A DNA stretch of 64,000 bases from contig JABFXY010000082.1 of assembly GCA_013361525.1 (NCBI GenBank), positions 27,459 through 91,458 of the forward strand, read 5' to 3'. Of the stretch, positions 50,970 to 59,722 are shown one piece after another. Source of the stretch: Polyangiaceae bacterium. Lineage in GTDB: Bacteria > Myxococcota_A > Polyangia > Polyangiales > Polyangiaceae. Position numbers and translations under genes: made by a program. Below the pieces are notes generated by a model, which was given only the letters and a program-made list of their open reading frames with translations, made no database searches and was not told the origin of the DNA. Numbering within the stretch: position 1 is the stretch's first letter; every line of letters begins with the position of its first letter.

Positions 50970-53561
50970 CTACTTCTTCATCTTTGCTTGCTGCTCGGCC
51001 TGGAGCTCGTTCAAATTCTCGCCCTTGATCGGGGTCGGGTTCTTGAGCTCGTGCCACGCCTTCTTCGCGAGGTCACCCGTGAGGCCCTTCTCGTCGGAGA
51101 GCGCCATGAGCACACCTTGCTCCTTCATGAAGCGGAGCGTGCGGATGGCCTGCTCTTTGCGCTTGTCGTCGCCCGTCTTCGCGTCCTTCATGATGCGCTG
51201 ACGGAGGACGACGCGGGTCTCGGAGTGCGGCCCGTTGTCCCAGGAGAGGTTCTCGAACTGTGCCTGGAGACGCTCGATCGCCCACATCTGCGGGCCGTCG
51301 AAGATCTTCACACGCGCGATCGCCTCGGCGTTTTCGACCCAGCGGTAGAGGTTGCCGTCCTTCGCGTCGATGTCGCTCCAAAAGCCGAACGCGCGGAAGT
51401 ACGAGTCCTTGAGGTCTTGCAGAGCCTCGGCGCTCTTGTCACCGAACATCGCGACGGTCTGCGCCGCGGTGCTCGTGTCGCCGCCGAGGATGAGCGCGAG
51501 GGCCGCAGAGTTGCGCGTCTCGTCGTTCTTCATTTTCTCGAAGAGCTTCTCGCGCACGCCCTTCTCGAGCGGTGCCGATCCGATCGCCTGCGCGACCGCA
51601 TTGCGCACCGGGATCGGCATGTCCGGGGTGAGGAGATCGGCGAGGTCCGATTGCGCTTCGGGCACGGGGCGCAGCGCGAGCGCCGTCGCGTAGCAGCCGC
51701 CGATGAAGATCTTCGAGGCCTTCGTGTCCTTGCCGAACTGAATCGCTCGCTTCGCGACCTCTTTCATGTCCTCCGGCGTGCCGGTCCAGGCGACCGCCGA
51801 GCACGCTGCGAGGCGCGCCTCCTCGTGCCAGGTGTCGTCCTCGATGAACTCCATGAGGCGCTTCACCGGCTTGGGATCGCCGTACTCGGCGAGGCCCTCG
51901 GAGGCGCCGACGCCGATGGCGCGGAGGACCATGCCGAGCAGCGTCTTGCCGCCGCTCATCAGGCCTTCCTGCGTGATGTCGAGCTTCTTGTCCTTCTTCG
52001 AGTCGAGCGCCTTGACGAGTTTGTCGAAGCTCTCTTCGTCGTGGTAGCGGCCGATGTAGCGCATCGCGCTCTGCGCGGTGACCCACTCGTCCGGGGGTTG
52101 GGCGCGCGCGCCTTCCTTCGGCAGCTCCGCGTCGGGGAACGCCCACTCGCGCATCTTCTTCAGGCCGAGCTCGCTCTTGATGTTCGCCAGGAAACGCAGG
52201 CCGTTCGCGTGCGGCTGCGGCTTGCCGGTGAGCCAGGCGAGGACGGGCTCTTCCGCGACGAGCAGATCGGCGCGCTTGTCGGGGTTGATGATCGCGAGGT
52301 CTGCGAGCATGCGGGACGCCCAGACGCGCTGGTCGTCGGTCTTCGAGAGGTGACCGCCGCGGCCGAGCTGGTGCATCTTGCCCGGGTCGTAGACCTTCGT
52401 CGGATCCATTCCCATGCGCTCGGCGAGGTACTTCGCCGCTCGCACGTCGCCGATCTCGGCGAGGCGCATACCGACCTCGCTGCGCCAGTGCGGGTGCAGA
52501 TCGGGCTTCTGGCCCCACTTGTCGAGCGCGTCGCCCGCGCGCGGATCCGCGAGCTGCTCGATCAGCTTGAAGATCTGATCCGTCTGGAACCACTTCGTCT
52601 GCTCCGGTTCCGGGGCGACGCTGTCGAGCGCGAGCACGAGGCCCTCGCCGCCGATACCGTCTCGCAGCGCTTCGAGGAAGCGATTGCGATCTTCACCCTG
52701 CGCCTTCGCGAGCTTCTTGAGGAGCGGATCGCGCGAGCGCGGATCGGGGATCTTCGCGAGGCCGTTCGCCGCTTGGCCGGCGACCTCGAGCTCCGGGTCC
52801 TCGACGAGCTGGATCAGCGTGTCGAGGTACTTCGCGTCGGGCTTCTTCGCGAGGGTGGTCGCGACGAGCTGCCGCACGGCCTGGCTCTTGTCGCCCGCCA
52901 TTCCTGCGAGCTCGTCGAGCGAGACGAGGTTCGCGAGCTTCTCGGGATCGAAGGCGACGCCGCCGCCGACACGCTGGACGTTCGACAGGATGCCGTCGCG
53001 GTACAGGTCCATCGCCTGTTTGAAGACCGAGGGCTCCCCGAGGGCGACGAGCGCCCAGACGAGCTGAGGTCGATCGGCGTCGGTCGCCTTCTCGAGCGCC
53101 TTGAGGAGCGCCGGCTTCGCCGAGTCGGCCTTCGGCGATCCGATGTGCGCGAGCACTTGCGCCGCGACACCGTTCACGCTCGCGTCACCGCGGGCGAGCG
53201 CCTTGGTCGCGAGATCGACCGTCTCTTCGTCCTTCAACTGGGCGAGCTGGAGCAGTGCTTCCTGCACCATCTCCTTGTCGTCGTGCTTCGCCCATTCGCG
53301 CCATTTCGGAACCTGATCTTCCGCGGGCAAAATGAAGATGTTTTGCATCTCCTTCGCGCGCTGCTCGGGCAAAAGGCGCTGCTGGTCCTTCTTGTAGAAG
53401 TGCCAAACGGCGAACGCGCTTCCTCCCACCGCGAGGAGCGCGAGGAGGATGATGATCGGGTTGAACCGACCGCGCTTGAAGTTGCCGTCCTCTGCGACTT
53501 TCGCGCTCGGGCCTGGCAGTGCCTCCGGCATCCCTTGATCGTCCGGGGAGTAGTTGGCCAT
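50970..53561 (-). CDS. HEAT-repeat protein with N-terminal membrane anchor
   Basis: An 863-residue protein. Residues about 34-52 (PIIILLALLAVGGSAFAVW) are a transmembrane helix; the remainder is a long array of HEAT-like helical repeats, e.g. VAAQVLAHIGSPKADSAKPALLKALEKA, VAGQAANGLAKIPDPRSRDPLLKKLAKA (quoted in part), and GMRLAEIGDVRAAKYLAERM. These act as protein-binding solenoids. The anchor would place the solenoid outside the cytoplasm, or inside if the N-terminus is out; no catalytic motif. First gene of a four-gene operon. Confidence 0.85.
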   Translation of the reverse strand: MANYSPDDQGMPEALPGPSAKVAEDGNFKRGRFNPIIILLALLAVGGSAFAVWHFYKKDQQRLLPEQRAKEMQNIFILPAEDQVPKWREWAKHDDKEMVQEALLQLAQLKDEETVDLATKALARGDASVNGVAAQVLAHIGSPKADSAKPALLKALEKATDADRPQLVWALVALGEPSVFKQAMDLYRDGILSNVQRVGGGVAFDPEKLANLVSLDELAGMAGDKSQAVRQLVATTLAKKPDAKYLDTLIQLVEDPELEVAGQAANGLAKIPDPRSRDPLLKKLAKAQGEDRNRFLEALRDGIGGEGLVLALDSVAPEPEQTKWFQTDQIFKLIEQLADPRAGDALDKWGQKPDLHPHWRSEVGMRLAEIGDVRAAKYLAERMGMDPTKVYDPGKMHQLGRGGHLSKTDDQRVWASRMLADLAIINPDKRADLLVAEEPVLAWLTGKPQPHANGLRFLANIKSELGLKKMREWAFPDAELPKEGARAQPPDEWVTAQSAMRYIGRYHDEESFDKLVKALDSKKDKKLDITQEGLMSGGKTLLGMVLRAIGVGASEGLAEYGDPKPVKRLMEFIEDDTWHEEARLAACSAVAWTGTPEDMKEVAKRAIQFGKDTKASKIFIGGCYATALALRPVPEAQSDLADLLTPDMPIPVRNAVAQAIGSAPLEKGVREKLFEKMKNDETRNSAALALILGGDTSTAAQTVAMFGDKSAEALQDLKDSYFRAFGFWSDIDAKDGNLYRWVENAEAIARVKIFDGPQMWAIERLQAQFENLSWDNGPHSETRVVLRQRIMKDAKTGDDKRKEQAIRTLRFMKEQGVLMALSDEKGLTGDLAKKAWHELKNPTPIKGENLNELQAEQQAKMKK

Positions 53562-53647
53562 GGGGCGACGACGCTACCCTAAACGGGGCTGCTGAAAAAG
53601 CACCGCTCCGCCACCGGCGACCTCGGCGCCGCTATTTCTCCCCCCGA

Positions 53648-53670
53648 CCCCCCTCACTGCGTGAGGGGGG
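53648..53670. repeat. Left palindrome of the DUF559 unit
   Basis: CCCCCCTCAC-TGC-GTGAGGGGGG, perfect 10-bp arms around a three-base loop. Shares the TCAC(N3)GTGA core with the right palindrome. Confidence 0.85.
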
Positions 53671-53778
53671 CATCCGCTTCCTGCTCGGACTGCGCCAAAC
53701 GTACGTGCGCTGGCGCTTTCGGCGATATGAGCGTGTCGGTTCGGCGCAACCACGCTTCGAGCTCGTCGACAAAGCAGT

Positions 53779-54201
53779 GTGGAACGAACGCTTCCCCGAC
53801 GTGTCGTCCTGGCCCGCCAACACCGGAACAACCCCACGGTTGCCGAGCGCCGTCTGTGGCAGCTGCTGCGGCGCCGCCGGCTCGACGGCTATCTCTTCCG
53901 CCGTCAGTTTCCCGTCGGACCGTACTTCGCGGACCTCTACTGTCCTGCCGCACGCCTCGCGATTGAAATCGACGGTCCGTCGCACCTGGCGCGAAGGCGT
54001 GCCGACCGTCTGCGCGACGCTTTCTTCGGGCGCCAAAACATTCGCGTCCTGCGGCTCTCCGACAAGCTCGTGCTGGAAAAGCCCACGGTCGTGCTCGAGC
54101 TCATCAGGCTGGCGCTCCCCCCAGCCCCCTCACGCAGTGAGGGGGCTGGGGGGAGAAATCGCGGCGCGAGCGCGTCCGTTTGGCGTGCGGTCCCTACGTA
54201 A
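53779..54201 (+). CDS. DUF559 (VSR-like) endonuclease domain protein
   Basis: A 140-residue protein starting with GTG. DUF559 signatures: LARQHRNNPTVAERRLWQLLRRRRLDGYLFRRQFPVGPYFADLYC (seen in pieces: NNPTVAERRLW, GYLFRRQFPVG, FADLYC), then LAIEIDGPSH with Asp52, Glu63, Asp65 and His69 forming the PD-(D/E)xK/VSR-type site. The family has a restriction-endonuclease-like fold related to Vsr mismatch nickase. The C-terminal ~28 residues (from about 113) are coded by the right-hand inverted repeat, so the frame runs into the repeat unit itself. The start could lie further upstream in the unit. Confidence 0.82.
   Translation: MERTLPRRVVLARQHRNNPTVAERRLWQLLRRRRLDGYLFRRQFPVGPYFADLYCPAARLAIEIDGPSHLARRRADRLRDAFFGRQNIRVLRLSDKLVLEKPTVVLELIRLALPPAPSRSEGAGGRNRGASASVWRAVPT
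54115..54155. repeat. Right palindrome of the DUF559 unit
   Basis: CTCCCCCCAGCCCCCTCAC-GCA-GTGAGGGGGCTGGGGGGAG: perfect 19-bp arms, lying inside the 3' part of the DUF559 frame. Confidence 0.92.
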
Positions 54202-54222
54202 GCAACCTGCTAAGGTTCCGCC

Positions 54223-54756
54223 ATGTCCGACAAGGCGACCTTCATTGCCGGCGCGGTCGTCATCGGCGCCGCATGCCTAGCCGGCGTCACCCTGCTGCCC
54301 CGCATCAACCCCCTCCGGGCGAGCCCCGAGGCGCAGGAGATGAAACCTGCGCCGGCGTTCTCCCTCCCCGTCATCTCGAAGGGTGAGAAGGGGTCCCGCC
54401 TCGCGCTCGAAGACCTCAAGGGCAGCGTCGTCCTCGTCGATTTCTGGGCGACCTGGTGCGGCGCCTGCAGCATGCAGACGCCCATCGTCGACCGCATTGC
54501 GAAGCGTTATCAGGAGCGTGGCTTGCACGTGGTCTCGGTCAACGTCTTCGACGACGACCACAGCGCCGCCGCCCAGGAAGCCCAGCGGTGGTCGTTCCCC
54601 GTGGTCGTCGACGAGACGGGCCTCACGCAGAAAGCGTACGGTGTCGATCGGCTGCCGACCTTGATTCTCATCGACAAAGAAGGCCGCATCGTGAAGACGA
54701 CGCACGGCCTGATCGACGAAAACTCGCTCGATCGGATGGTCCGCGAAGCGATGTGA
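54223..54756 (+). CDS. TlpA/ResA-like thiol-disulfide protein
   Basis: A 177-residue protein with an uncleaved N-terminal signal anchor (about 7-25), then a thioredoxin fold: VVLVDFWATWCGAC (CGAC at 79-82), the cis-Pro DRLPTLILIDKEG, and SMQTPIVDRIAKRYQ. TlpA/ResA reduce disulfides in the periplasm, e.g. in cytochrome c maturation. AAGG lies seven bases before the ATG. The cupin lipoprotein gene follows immediately in the same direction. Confidence 0.93.
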   Translation: MSDKATFIAGAVVIGAACLAGVTLLPRINPLRASPEAQEMKPAPAFSLPVISKGEKGSRLALEDLKGSVVLVDFWATWCGACSMQTPIVDRIAKRYQERGLHVVSVNVFDDDHSAAAQEAQRWSFPVVVDETGLTQKAYGVDRLPTLILIDKEGRIVKTTHGLIDENSLDRMVREAM

Positions 54757-54776
54757 TGAGGCGGGGAGGGGGCTCG

Positions 54777-55790
54777 ATGAAGCGCGCGCTCGCGCGGAGC
54801 GCCGGCGCGGCATCCGTCGCGATGCTCTTGTCGTGCGACGCGCCCGAGCCGGTAGCGCCTCGGTCGCCGGCGCCGCCGAGCATCCAGCAAGCTCCAGCGT
54901 CTGCCTCGACGTCGATTGCTCCTGCCGCGGTCGTGTCAGCTGTGGCTTCGGTCGCTACGACGCCGGCCGCCGGCGCGTTCCTGCCTGCTGCCTTTCCGAA
55001 GAGCCCACCGCGTTTGGACGACCGCGTCGTCTGCGACCGCGGCACGTGCGTCGCGACGCTGGCGCTCTCGAAGGCGCCGGTCGCACCCAGCGATGCGCCG
55101 TCGGTCGCGCATTTGTGGGAGCACCAGATCGCGCCGGGCGCGACGCTCACCGTCCCGCGTGACGACGCATTCGCTGTGATCGCCGTCGTGCTCGAGGGTA
55201 GCGCGCACGACACGCCGGTCATTGAGGACGAGCCGACGCCGGACGGGCCGCTCGAACCGCTCACCGGCGTGTTCTACCGAGGCGGCGGCTTCAGCTTGCG
55301 CGCCGAAGGTGGTGCGGCGCGGGTCCTCCTCGCGTCGGTTCTGCGCCGCGACCTCGGCTCGTTCAAGACGAAGGGGTCGACGTGGTCGAAGCGGCCGACG
55401 GGCTCGGGTGACTCGATCGTTCGCTTCGATCTGCGGACGCAGGCGTTCGTCTTCGGTGGCGGGAAGATGAACGCGATCCTCGGGCTCGAAGATCGCAAAG
55501 ACCGAGCACCGGACGCGTCGTGCTCGCTTCTCGGCATCGCCGCGGGCGGCGCCGTGCCTGAGCACGTTCACGCGAACGAATGGGAGCTGCTCGCGATCGT
55601 GTCGGGCGACGGCCGAATGTCTCTCGGCGAAGGTCCCAACAAAGCCTCGCGTGACGTGAAGCCCGGCAACATCGTCCATATCCCGAAGGGCGTGCTTCAC
55701 GCATTTCAATCGACGAGCACCGAACCGGTGATCGCGATTCAGCTCTACACGCCTCCGGGACCCGAGCAGCGATTCAAGGCGGCGCGCTGA
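54777..55790 (+). CDS. Cupin-domain lipoprotein
   Basis: A 337-residue lipoprotein (lipobox MLLSC). I chose ATG 54777 after GGGGAGGGGG; an ATG at 54756 overlapping the tlpA-like stop is also in frame. After an Ala/Pro/Ser-rich region there are two cupin-like halves. The C-terminal one is canonical: PEHVHANEWELLAIVSGDGRM and PGNIVHIPKGVLHAF (His, His, Glu, His metal set). The N-terminal half lacks the His. A bicupin with one metal site is likely. Substrate unknown. Confidence 0.83.
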   Translation: MKRALARSAGAASVAMLLSCDAPEPVAPRSPAPPSIQQAPASASTSIAPAAVVSAVASVATTPAAGAFLPAAFPKSPPRLDDRVVCDRGTCVATLALSKAPVAPSDAPSVAHLWEHQIAPGATLTVPRDDAFAVIAVVLEGSAHDTPVIEDEPTPDGPLEPLTGVFYRGGGFSLRAEGGAARVLLASVLRRDLGSFKTKGSTWSKRPTGSGDSIVRFDLRTQAFVFGGGKMNAILGLEDRKDRAPDASCSLLGIAAGGAVPEHVHANEWELLAIVSGDGRMSLGEGPNKASRDVKPGNIVHIPKGVLHAFQSTSTEPVIAIQLYTPPGPEQRFKAAR

Positions 55791-55791
55791 C

Positions 55792-56301
55792 CTACGCGCT
55801 GGCGCGGGCTCTCGTGCGTCGCGTGCGCGCGGCCTTCTTGGCGGCGGCCGAGCGCTTGGCAGGGCCCTTCGTGCGTGCTGCCTTTCGTGCCGCGGCGGAT
55901 CGCTCCGCGGACGAGCGCTTCTTCGAAGCCGAACGAGCCTGTCTCGACAGCGCCGTCTTGGTCGTCGCCGCTTGGCCCTCGCGCTTCAGAGCACGCGTCG
56001 TGGCACGCGATCGACGCTTCGACGTGGCACGCTTCGGCTTCGCGCCCGCCTCGACGTCACGCTCCGCACGCTCGCGCGTCGCCTTCGACGTCGTCCCGCG
56101 CTTCGGGGCGCCGAGCTTCACGCCCGCTCGCCGCGCCTTCGACAGACCAATCGCGATGGCCTGCTTCGTCGACCGTGCGCCGTGTTTCCCCTCGCGCACG
56201 TGGTGGATCTCTTCGCGAACGTACTCTCCGGCCTGCGTCGACGCGGACTTTCCCTGGCGCTTGTCGCGTGCAGCGCGCTCGCGGGTCTTCTTCTCGGGCA
56301 T
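55792..56301 (-). CDS. DUF6496-type protein with histone H1-like basic tail
   Basis: A 169-residue very basic protein. The N-terminal DUF6496-like part is TQAGEYVREEIHHVREGKHG followed by RSTKQAIAIGLSKARRAGVKL. The C-terminal 90 residues are Lys/Arg/Ala/Ser-rich (KRATSKRRSRATTR, SAAARKAARTKGPAKRSAAAKKAARTR in part), as in bacterial H1-like proteins and KAAKK tails. Likely binds DNA or RNA nonspecifically. The gene is convergent with the cupin gene, one base apart. Confidence 0.75.
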   Translation of the reverse strand: MPEKKTRERAARDKRQGKSASTQAGEYVREEIHHVREGKHGARSTKQAIAIGLSKARRAGVKLGAPKRGTTSKATRERAERDVEAGAKPKRATSKRRSRATTRALKREGQAATTKTALSRQARSASKKRSSAERSAAARKAARTKGPAKRSAAAKKAARTRRTRARASA

Positions 56302-56552
56302 GGTTGCACCTCCGTACCGAACGAATCACTCGTCTTCCGCAAGTGCCGTACCGCCGCGCTAAACAGAGGCGCGGTGATGCGCGTCGTCGCAGAAAACATG
56401 CATCCGAGCGAGCGTTTCGTGCCCTTATCCGCGATTGCGTAGACGGCGCGAAAGCGCCCCGATCGTCGCCAAACGCCGCGTTGCGTTCATGAGGCCGTGT
56501 GCAAGCCCGCCCGCATGGCTCGTCGTTCGCATTCTGTGATACCGAGGTGCGC

Positions 56553-57509
56553 GTGAGAGCGCTCGTCCTCGATGGTGCCCCGCGACTCGACCGCGCCTTT
56601 CCGGACCCCGAGCGCAAGCCGGGGGAGGCGATCGTCGACGTTCTCGTCGCCGGCGTTTGCGACACCGATCTCCAGCTCGCGCGCGGCTACATGGGCTTTC
56701 GCGGCGTACCCGGTCACGAGTTCGTCGGTCGCGTTCGAGAGAGCGACGATCCCCGTTGGATCGGCAAGCGCGTGGTCGCCGACATCAACGCCGGCTGCGG
56801 CGCTTGCGACGAATGCCGCGAGCGTGCCGGGCATCATTGCGGCGCCCGCACGGTGCTCGGCATCCTCGCGCGGAGCGGCGCCTTCGCCGATCGGCTCTCG
56901 ATCCCGGAGCGTTGCCTCGTCGAGGTCCCCGACGACGTCTCCGACGACCGAGCCGTGTTCGCCGAGCCTCTCGCGGCCGCGCTGCACGTGCTCGACGATG
57001 CCTCGTGGCTCGAGGCTTCGGATCGCGCCGTCGTCCTGGGCGATGGAAAGCTCGGCCAGCTGATCGCCCGCGCGCTCGCCGGGGTCGGACATCGCGTGGT
57101 GATGGTCGGCCGTCACGAACGCAAGCTCGCGATGATTCGGAGCGCCGGCGTCGAGGCGCTCCTCGAGGGGCAAACAGGCCTGCTGCCGCGCTCTCGCCTC
57201 GTGGTCGACGCGACCGGCAGCGCTTCCGGCCTCGCACTCGCGATGAAGCTCACCGCGCCTCGCGGCACCATCGTCCTCAAGACGACCGTCGCCGGCGCCC
57301 TGGAGATCGATCTCTCGCCGCTCGTCATCGACGAGATTCGGCTGGTGGGATCGCGGTGCGGCGACATGCACCGCGCGGTCGACGTGCTCACGCGCCGCCA
57401 GGTCGACCCGCTCCCGCTCGTCGAGGCTCGTTACCCGCTCGATGAGGCTGCGGACGCCATCGCACACGCGGGGCGCAAGGGATCGATGAAGGTTCTCGTC
57501 GACGTGTAA
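56553..57509 (+). CDS. Zinc-dependent MDR alcohol dehydrogenase family protein
   Basis: A 318-residue medium-chain dehydrogenase from GTG at 56553 with GAGG upstream. Catalytic zinc ligands Cys36 (GVCDTD), His55/Glu56 (GHEFVG); structural zinc cysteines 82, 85, 88 and 96 (CGACDECRERAGHHC). The Rossmann fold shows VVLGDGKLGQLIARALAGVGH. It lacks some length relative to the usual 340-350. Substrate (polyol, sugar or alcohol) is unclear. Confidence 0.88.
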   Translation: MRALVLDGAPRLDRAFPDPERKPGEAIVDVLVAGVCDTDLQLARGYMGFRGVPGHEFVGRVRESDDPRWIGKRVVADINAGCGACDECRERAGHHCGARTVLGILARSGAFADRLSIPERCLVEVPDDVSDDRAVFAEPLAAALHVLDDASWLEASDRAVVLGDGKLGQLIARALAGVGHRVVMVGRHERKLAMIRSAGVEALLEGQTGLLPRSRLVVDATGSASGLALAMKLTAPRGTIVLKTTVAGALEIDLSPLVIDEIRLVGSRCGDMHRAVDVLTRRQVDPLPLVEARYPLDEAADAIAHAGRKGSMKVLVDV

Positions 57510-57542
57510 GGGCCGAGCGCGCGCCCGCGTTTCGTGCTCACG

Positions 57543-59084
57543 ATGAACACGAAGCGCTCCCTCCGCCGTCCCTTCGCCCTCGCCTCGTTGCTCGCACTCT
57601 TCGTCGCCGGATGTAGTGGAGGCAGCTACCAGAGCGCCGCCAAGATGGCCGAAGAGCCGATGTCCCCGGCTCAATACGCCGTCGCGGACACGGCCGCCTC
57701 CGCGGCGCCGAACACCGAAGCGTATGCGGACTACGGCGTGAACCCGTTCATCGACGCCGAGAAGGATCGCTTCTCGACGTTCGCCATCGACGTCGACACC
57801 GCCTCGTATGCCATCAGCCGTCGCAAGCTGAACGAAGGCTCGTTGCCTCCGCTCGCCGCGGTCCGTGTCGAAGAGTTCGTGAACGCGTTCGACTACCAAT
57901 ACGCGGCCGCAAAGGATGCGCCGTTCGCCGTTCACCTCGCCGCCGCGCCCTCGCCCTACCAAGCCGGTCACCACGTGCTTCGCGTCGGTCTGCAGGCGAA
58001 GCGTCCCTCGGCGCGCGAGCGGGTTCCGGCGCACCTCGTGTACCTCGTCGACACGAGCGGCTCGATGCAGAGCGCGGACAAGCTCGGCATGGTGAAGAAG
58101 AGCCTGCGGATGCTCACCGACCACCTGAAGCCCGGCGACACGGTCGCGATCTGCACCTACGCCGGCGACACGCGTGAAGTCCTCGCGCCGACCGGGATCG
58201 ACGATAAGGACAAGATCCTCGACGCGATCGACGAGCTCAGCTCCGGCGGCGGCACCGCAATGGCGAGCGGGATGGAGAACGCGTACGCCCTCGCGAGTCG
58301 CACGCTCAAGAAGGGTCATATCAATCGCGTCATCGTCCTCTCCGATGGAGACGCGAACATCGGCTCGGCGAGCCACGAGCAAATCCTCGACAGCATCGCC
58401 AAATACAAAGATCAGGGCATCACGATGAGCACCGTCGGTGTCGGCAACGGCAACTACAAAGACACGATGATGGAGCAGCTCGCCAACAAGGGCGACGGCA
58501 ACTACTTCTATATCGATGGTGAAGACGAAGCGAAGAAGGTCTTCGTCGATCAGCTCGACTCGATGCTCGAGGTCGTCGCGAAGGACGTCAAAGTGCAAAT
58601 CGAGTTCGATCCGAAGCTCGTAAAGCGATATCGCCTCATCGGCTACGAGAACCGCGACGTCGCCGACAAGGACTTCGCGAACGACAAGGTCGACGGCGGT
58701 GAGGTCGGCGCCGGGCACTCGGTAACGGCGCTCTACGACATCGAGCTCGCGGAAGGAGCGTCCTCCAAGTCGCTCGTGACCGCGCGCGTCCGCTACAAGG
58801 CGCCCGAAGGCGGCGAGTCGAAAGAGCTCGCCGTCACGATGGACCCGAAGGGCTTCGTGAACGAGTTCGGAGACGCCCCGCGCGACTTCCGCCTCGCGAC
58901 CGCGATTGCGGGGTTCGCCGATACCCTCCGCGGCGCGCCCGCCGCACCGGGCCTCGACGAGGTGCTCGTCATCGCCAAGAAGGCGAGCAACGAGTCGAAG
59001 GCGGAGTCGGAGCTCGTCGGCCTGATCGAGAAGGCCATGAAGCTCGGCGCTCCTCGCAAGCGCGCGCAGATTGCGAAAGGCTGA
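57543..59084 (+). CDS. VWA-domain lipoprotein (YfbK-like, DUF3520)
   Basis: A 513-residue lipoprotein (lipobox FVAGC). Residues about 60-115 form a DUF3520-associated N-terminal part (PFIDAEKDRFSTFAIDVDTASYAISRR). The VWA domain follows with MIDAS motif VDTSGSM, then LSSGGGTAMASGM and VLSDGDANIGSASHEQI. The C-terminal portion (about 340-460) is a beta-sandwich (DUF3520). YfbK/YfbL-type proteins are envelope lipoproteins of unclear role. ATG 57543 is preferred over GTG 57534. Confidence 0.9.
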   Translation: MNTKRSLRRPFALASLLALFVAGCSGGSYQSAAKMAEEPMSPAQYAVADTAASAAPNTEAYADYGVNPFIDAEKDRFSTFAIDVDTASYAISRRKLNEGSLPPLAAVRVEEFVNAFDYQYAAAKDAPFAVHLAAAPSPYQAGHHVLRVGLQAKRPSARERVPAHLVYLVDTSGSMQSADKLGMVKKSLRMLTDHLKPGDTVAICTYAGDTREVLAPTGIDDKDKILDAIDELSSGGGTAMASGMENAYALASRTLKKGHINRVIVLSDGDANIGSASHEQILDSIAKYKDQGITMSTVGVGNGNYKDTMMEQLANKGDGNYFYIDGEDEAKKVFVDQLDSMLEVVAKDVKVQIEFDPKLVKRYRLIGYENRDVADKDFANDKVDGGEVGAGHSVTALYDIELAEGASSKSLVTARVRYKAPEGGESKELAVTMDPKGFVNEFGDAPRDFRLATAIAGFADTLRGAPAAPGLDEVLVIAKKASNESKAESELVGLIEKAMKLGAPRKRAQIAKG

Positions 59085-59113
59085 CCGCCGTCCGATCGCG
59101 ATGTCGACGTAGA

Positions 59114-59722
59114 ATGGCGAGCATGGGCCGAACCGCGCACGCAGCGCTCGCTCTCCTCATGCTCGCCGGATGTGCTTCGAATACGACGCCGCAGACCCCC
59201 AAGGCGCAAGCCTCGACGTCACCGACGACCGAGCGCGGCGGCGCGCAAATGGTGGAGCAAACGCACGCCGTCGTCGAAGTCCCGCTATCGAGCGGCAACG
59301 GCTGGATCTGCGAGGACAAGGAGTTCACCGAACCGCTCCCCGCCTTCGTCGCCAAATGCGCCCACGAAGAAGGCGAGCCGATGTTCCTGATGTCGAAGGT
59401 GTACGTCGTACCGGCCGATCAAGTCGTGCCGGCGAAGCGGCTCGTCGACGAAATCTACCCGAAGAATTACGCGAAGCTCTTCGAGCGATTTCAGATCACC
59501 GAGACGAAGCCGGCGCAGATTCAGGGGCACGAAGGCGTCGATGTCTTCGTGGAGGCTGTGAGCGGGCGCGGGCCCGCGCGCGTTCACGAGCGCGTCGTCG
59601 TCGAAGGCACGAGCGTCTTCATCATCACGCAAATGGGGTCGGTGAAGGCATTCGAGGACTTCGCCGATTTGCGCGCGCGTTGGCTCGCGGAGACGCGCTT
59701 TCGCGGGCTCGCCAAAAACTAA
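59114..59722 (+). CDS. Lipoprotein of unknown function
   Basis: A 202-residue lipoprotein, lipobox LMLAGC; an ATG nine bases later is in frame. The mature domain (about 45-200) is alpha/beta with two Cys (WICEDKEF, AKCAHEEG). The last strand-helix segments are VHERVVVEGTSVFIITQMGS and AFEDFADLRARWLAETRF. Not recognised; resembles proteins that measure or bind ligands in the periplasm. End overlaps by four bases the convergent GNAT gene. Confidence 0.7.
   Translation: MASMGRTAHAALALLMLAGCASNTTPQTPKAQASTSPTTERGGAQMVEQTHAVVEVPLSSGNGWICEDKEFTEPLPAFVAKCAHEEGEPMFLMSKVYVVPADQVVPAKRLVDEIYPKNYAKLFERFQITETKPAQIQGHEGVDVFVEAVSGRGPARVHERVVVEGTSVFIITQMGSVKAFEDFADLRARWLAETRFRGLAKN

Larger units (their letters stand above)
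53622..54170. mobile_element. Palindrome-ended unit carrying a DUF559 endonuclease gene
   Basis: The left end reads CTCGGCGCCGCTATTTCTCC then CCCC(G)ACCCCCCTCAC (53622-53657). The right end, reverse complemented (54170 down to 54137), reads CTCGCGCCGCGATTTCTCC then CCCCAGCCCCCTCAC: about 35-bp inverted ends with a few differences. Each inner edge continues into a palindrome, TCAC-TGC-GTGA on the left and TCAC-GCA-GTGA on the right. The only gene inside is a VSR-like endonuclease gene. No obvious target duplication. The organisation resembles a REP/MITE-like unit. Confidence 0.65.

Noticed and set aside
50988..53582. An 864-residue open frame on the plus strand opposite the HEAT-repeat gene
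   Set aside because: It is rich in Arg/Leu/Glu/His without domains and lies fully antisense to a protein with clear HEAT repeats and a membrane anchor. Very high GC produces long open antisense frames.
56487..58718. A 743-residue minus-strand open frame opposite the alcohol dehydrogenase and VWA genes
   Set aside because: Antisense of two recognised protein families; no conserved features.
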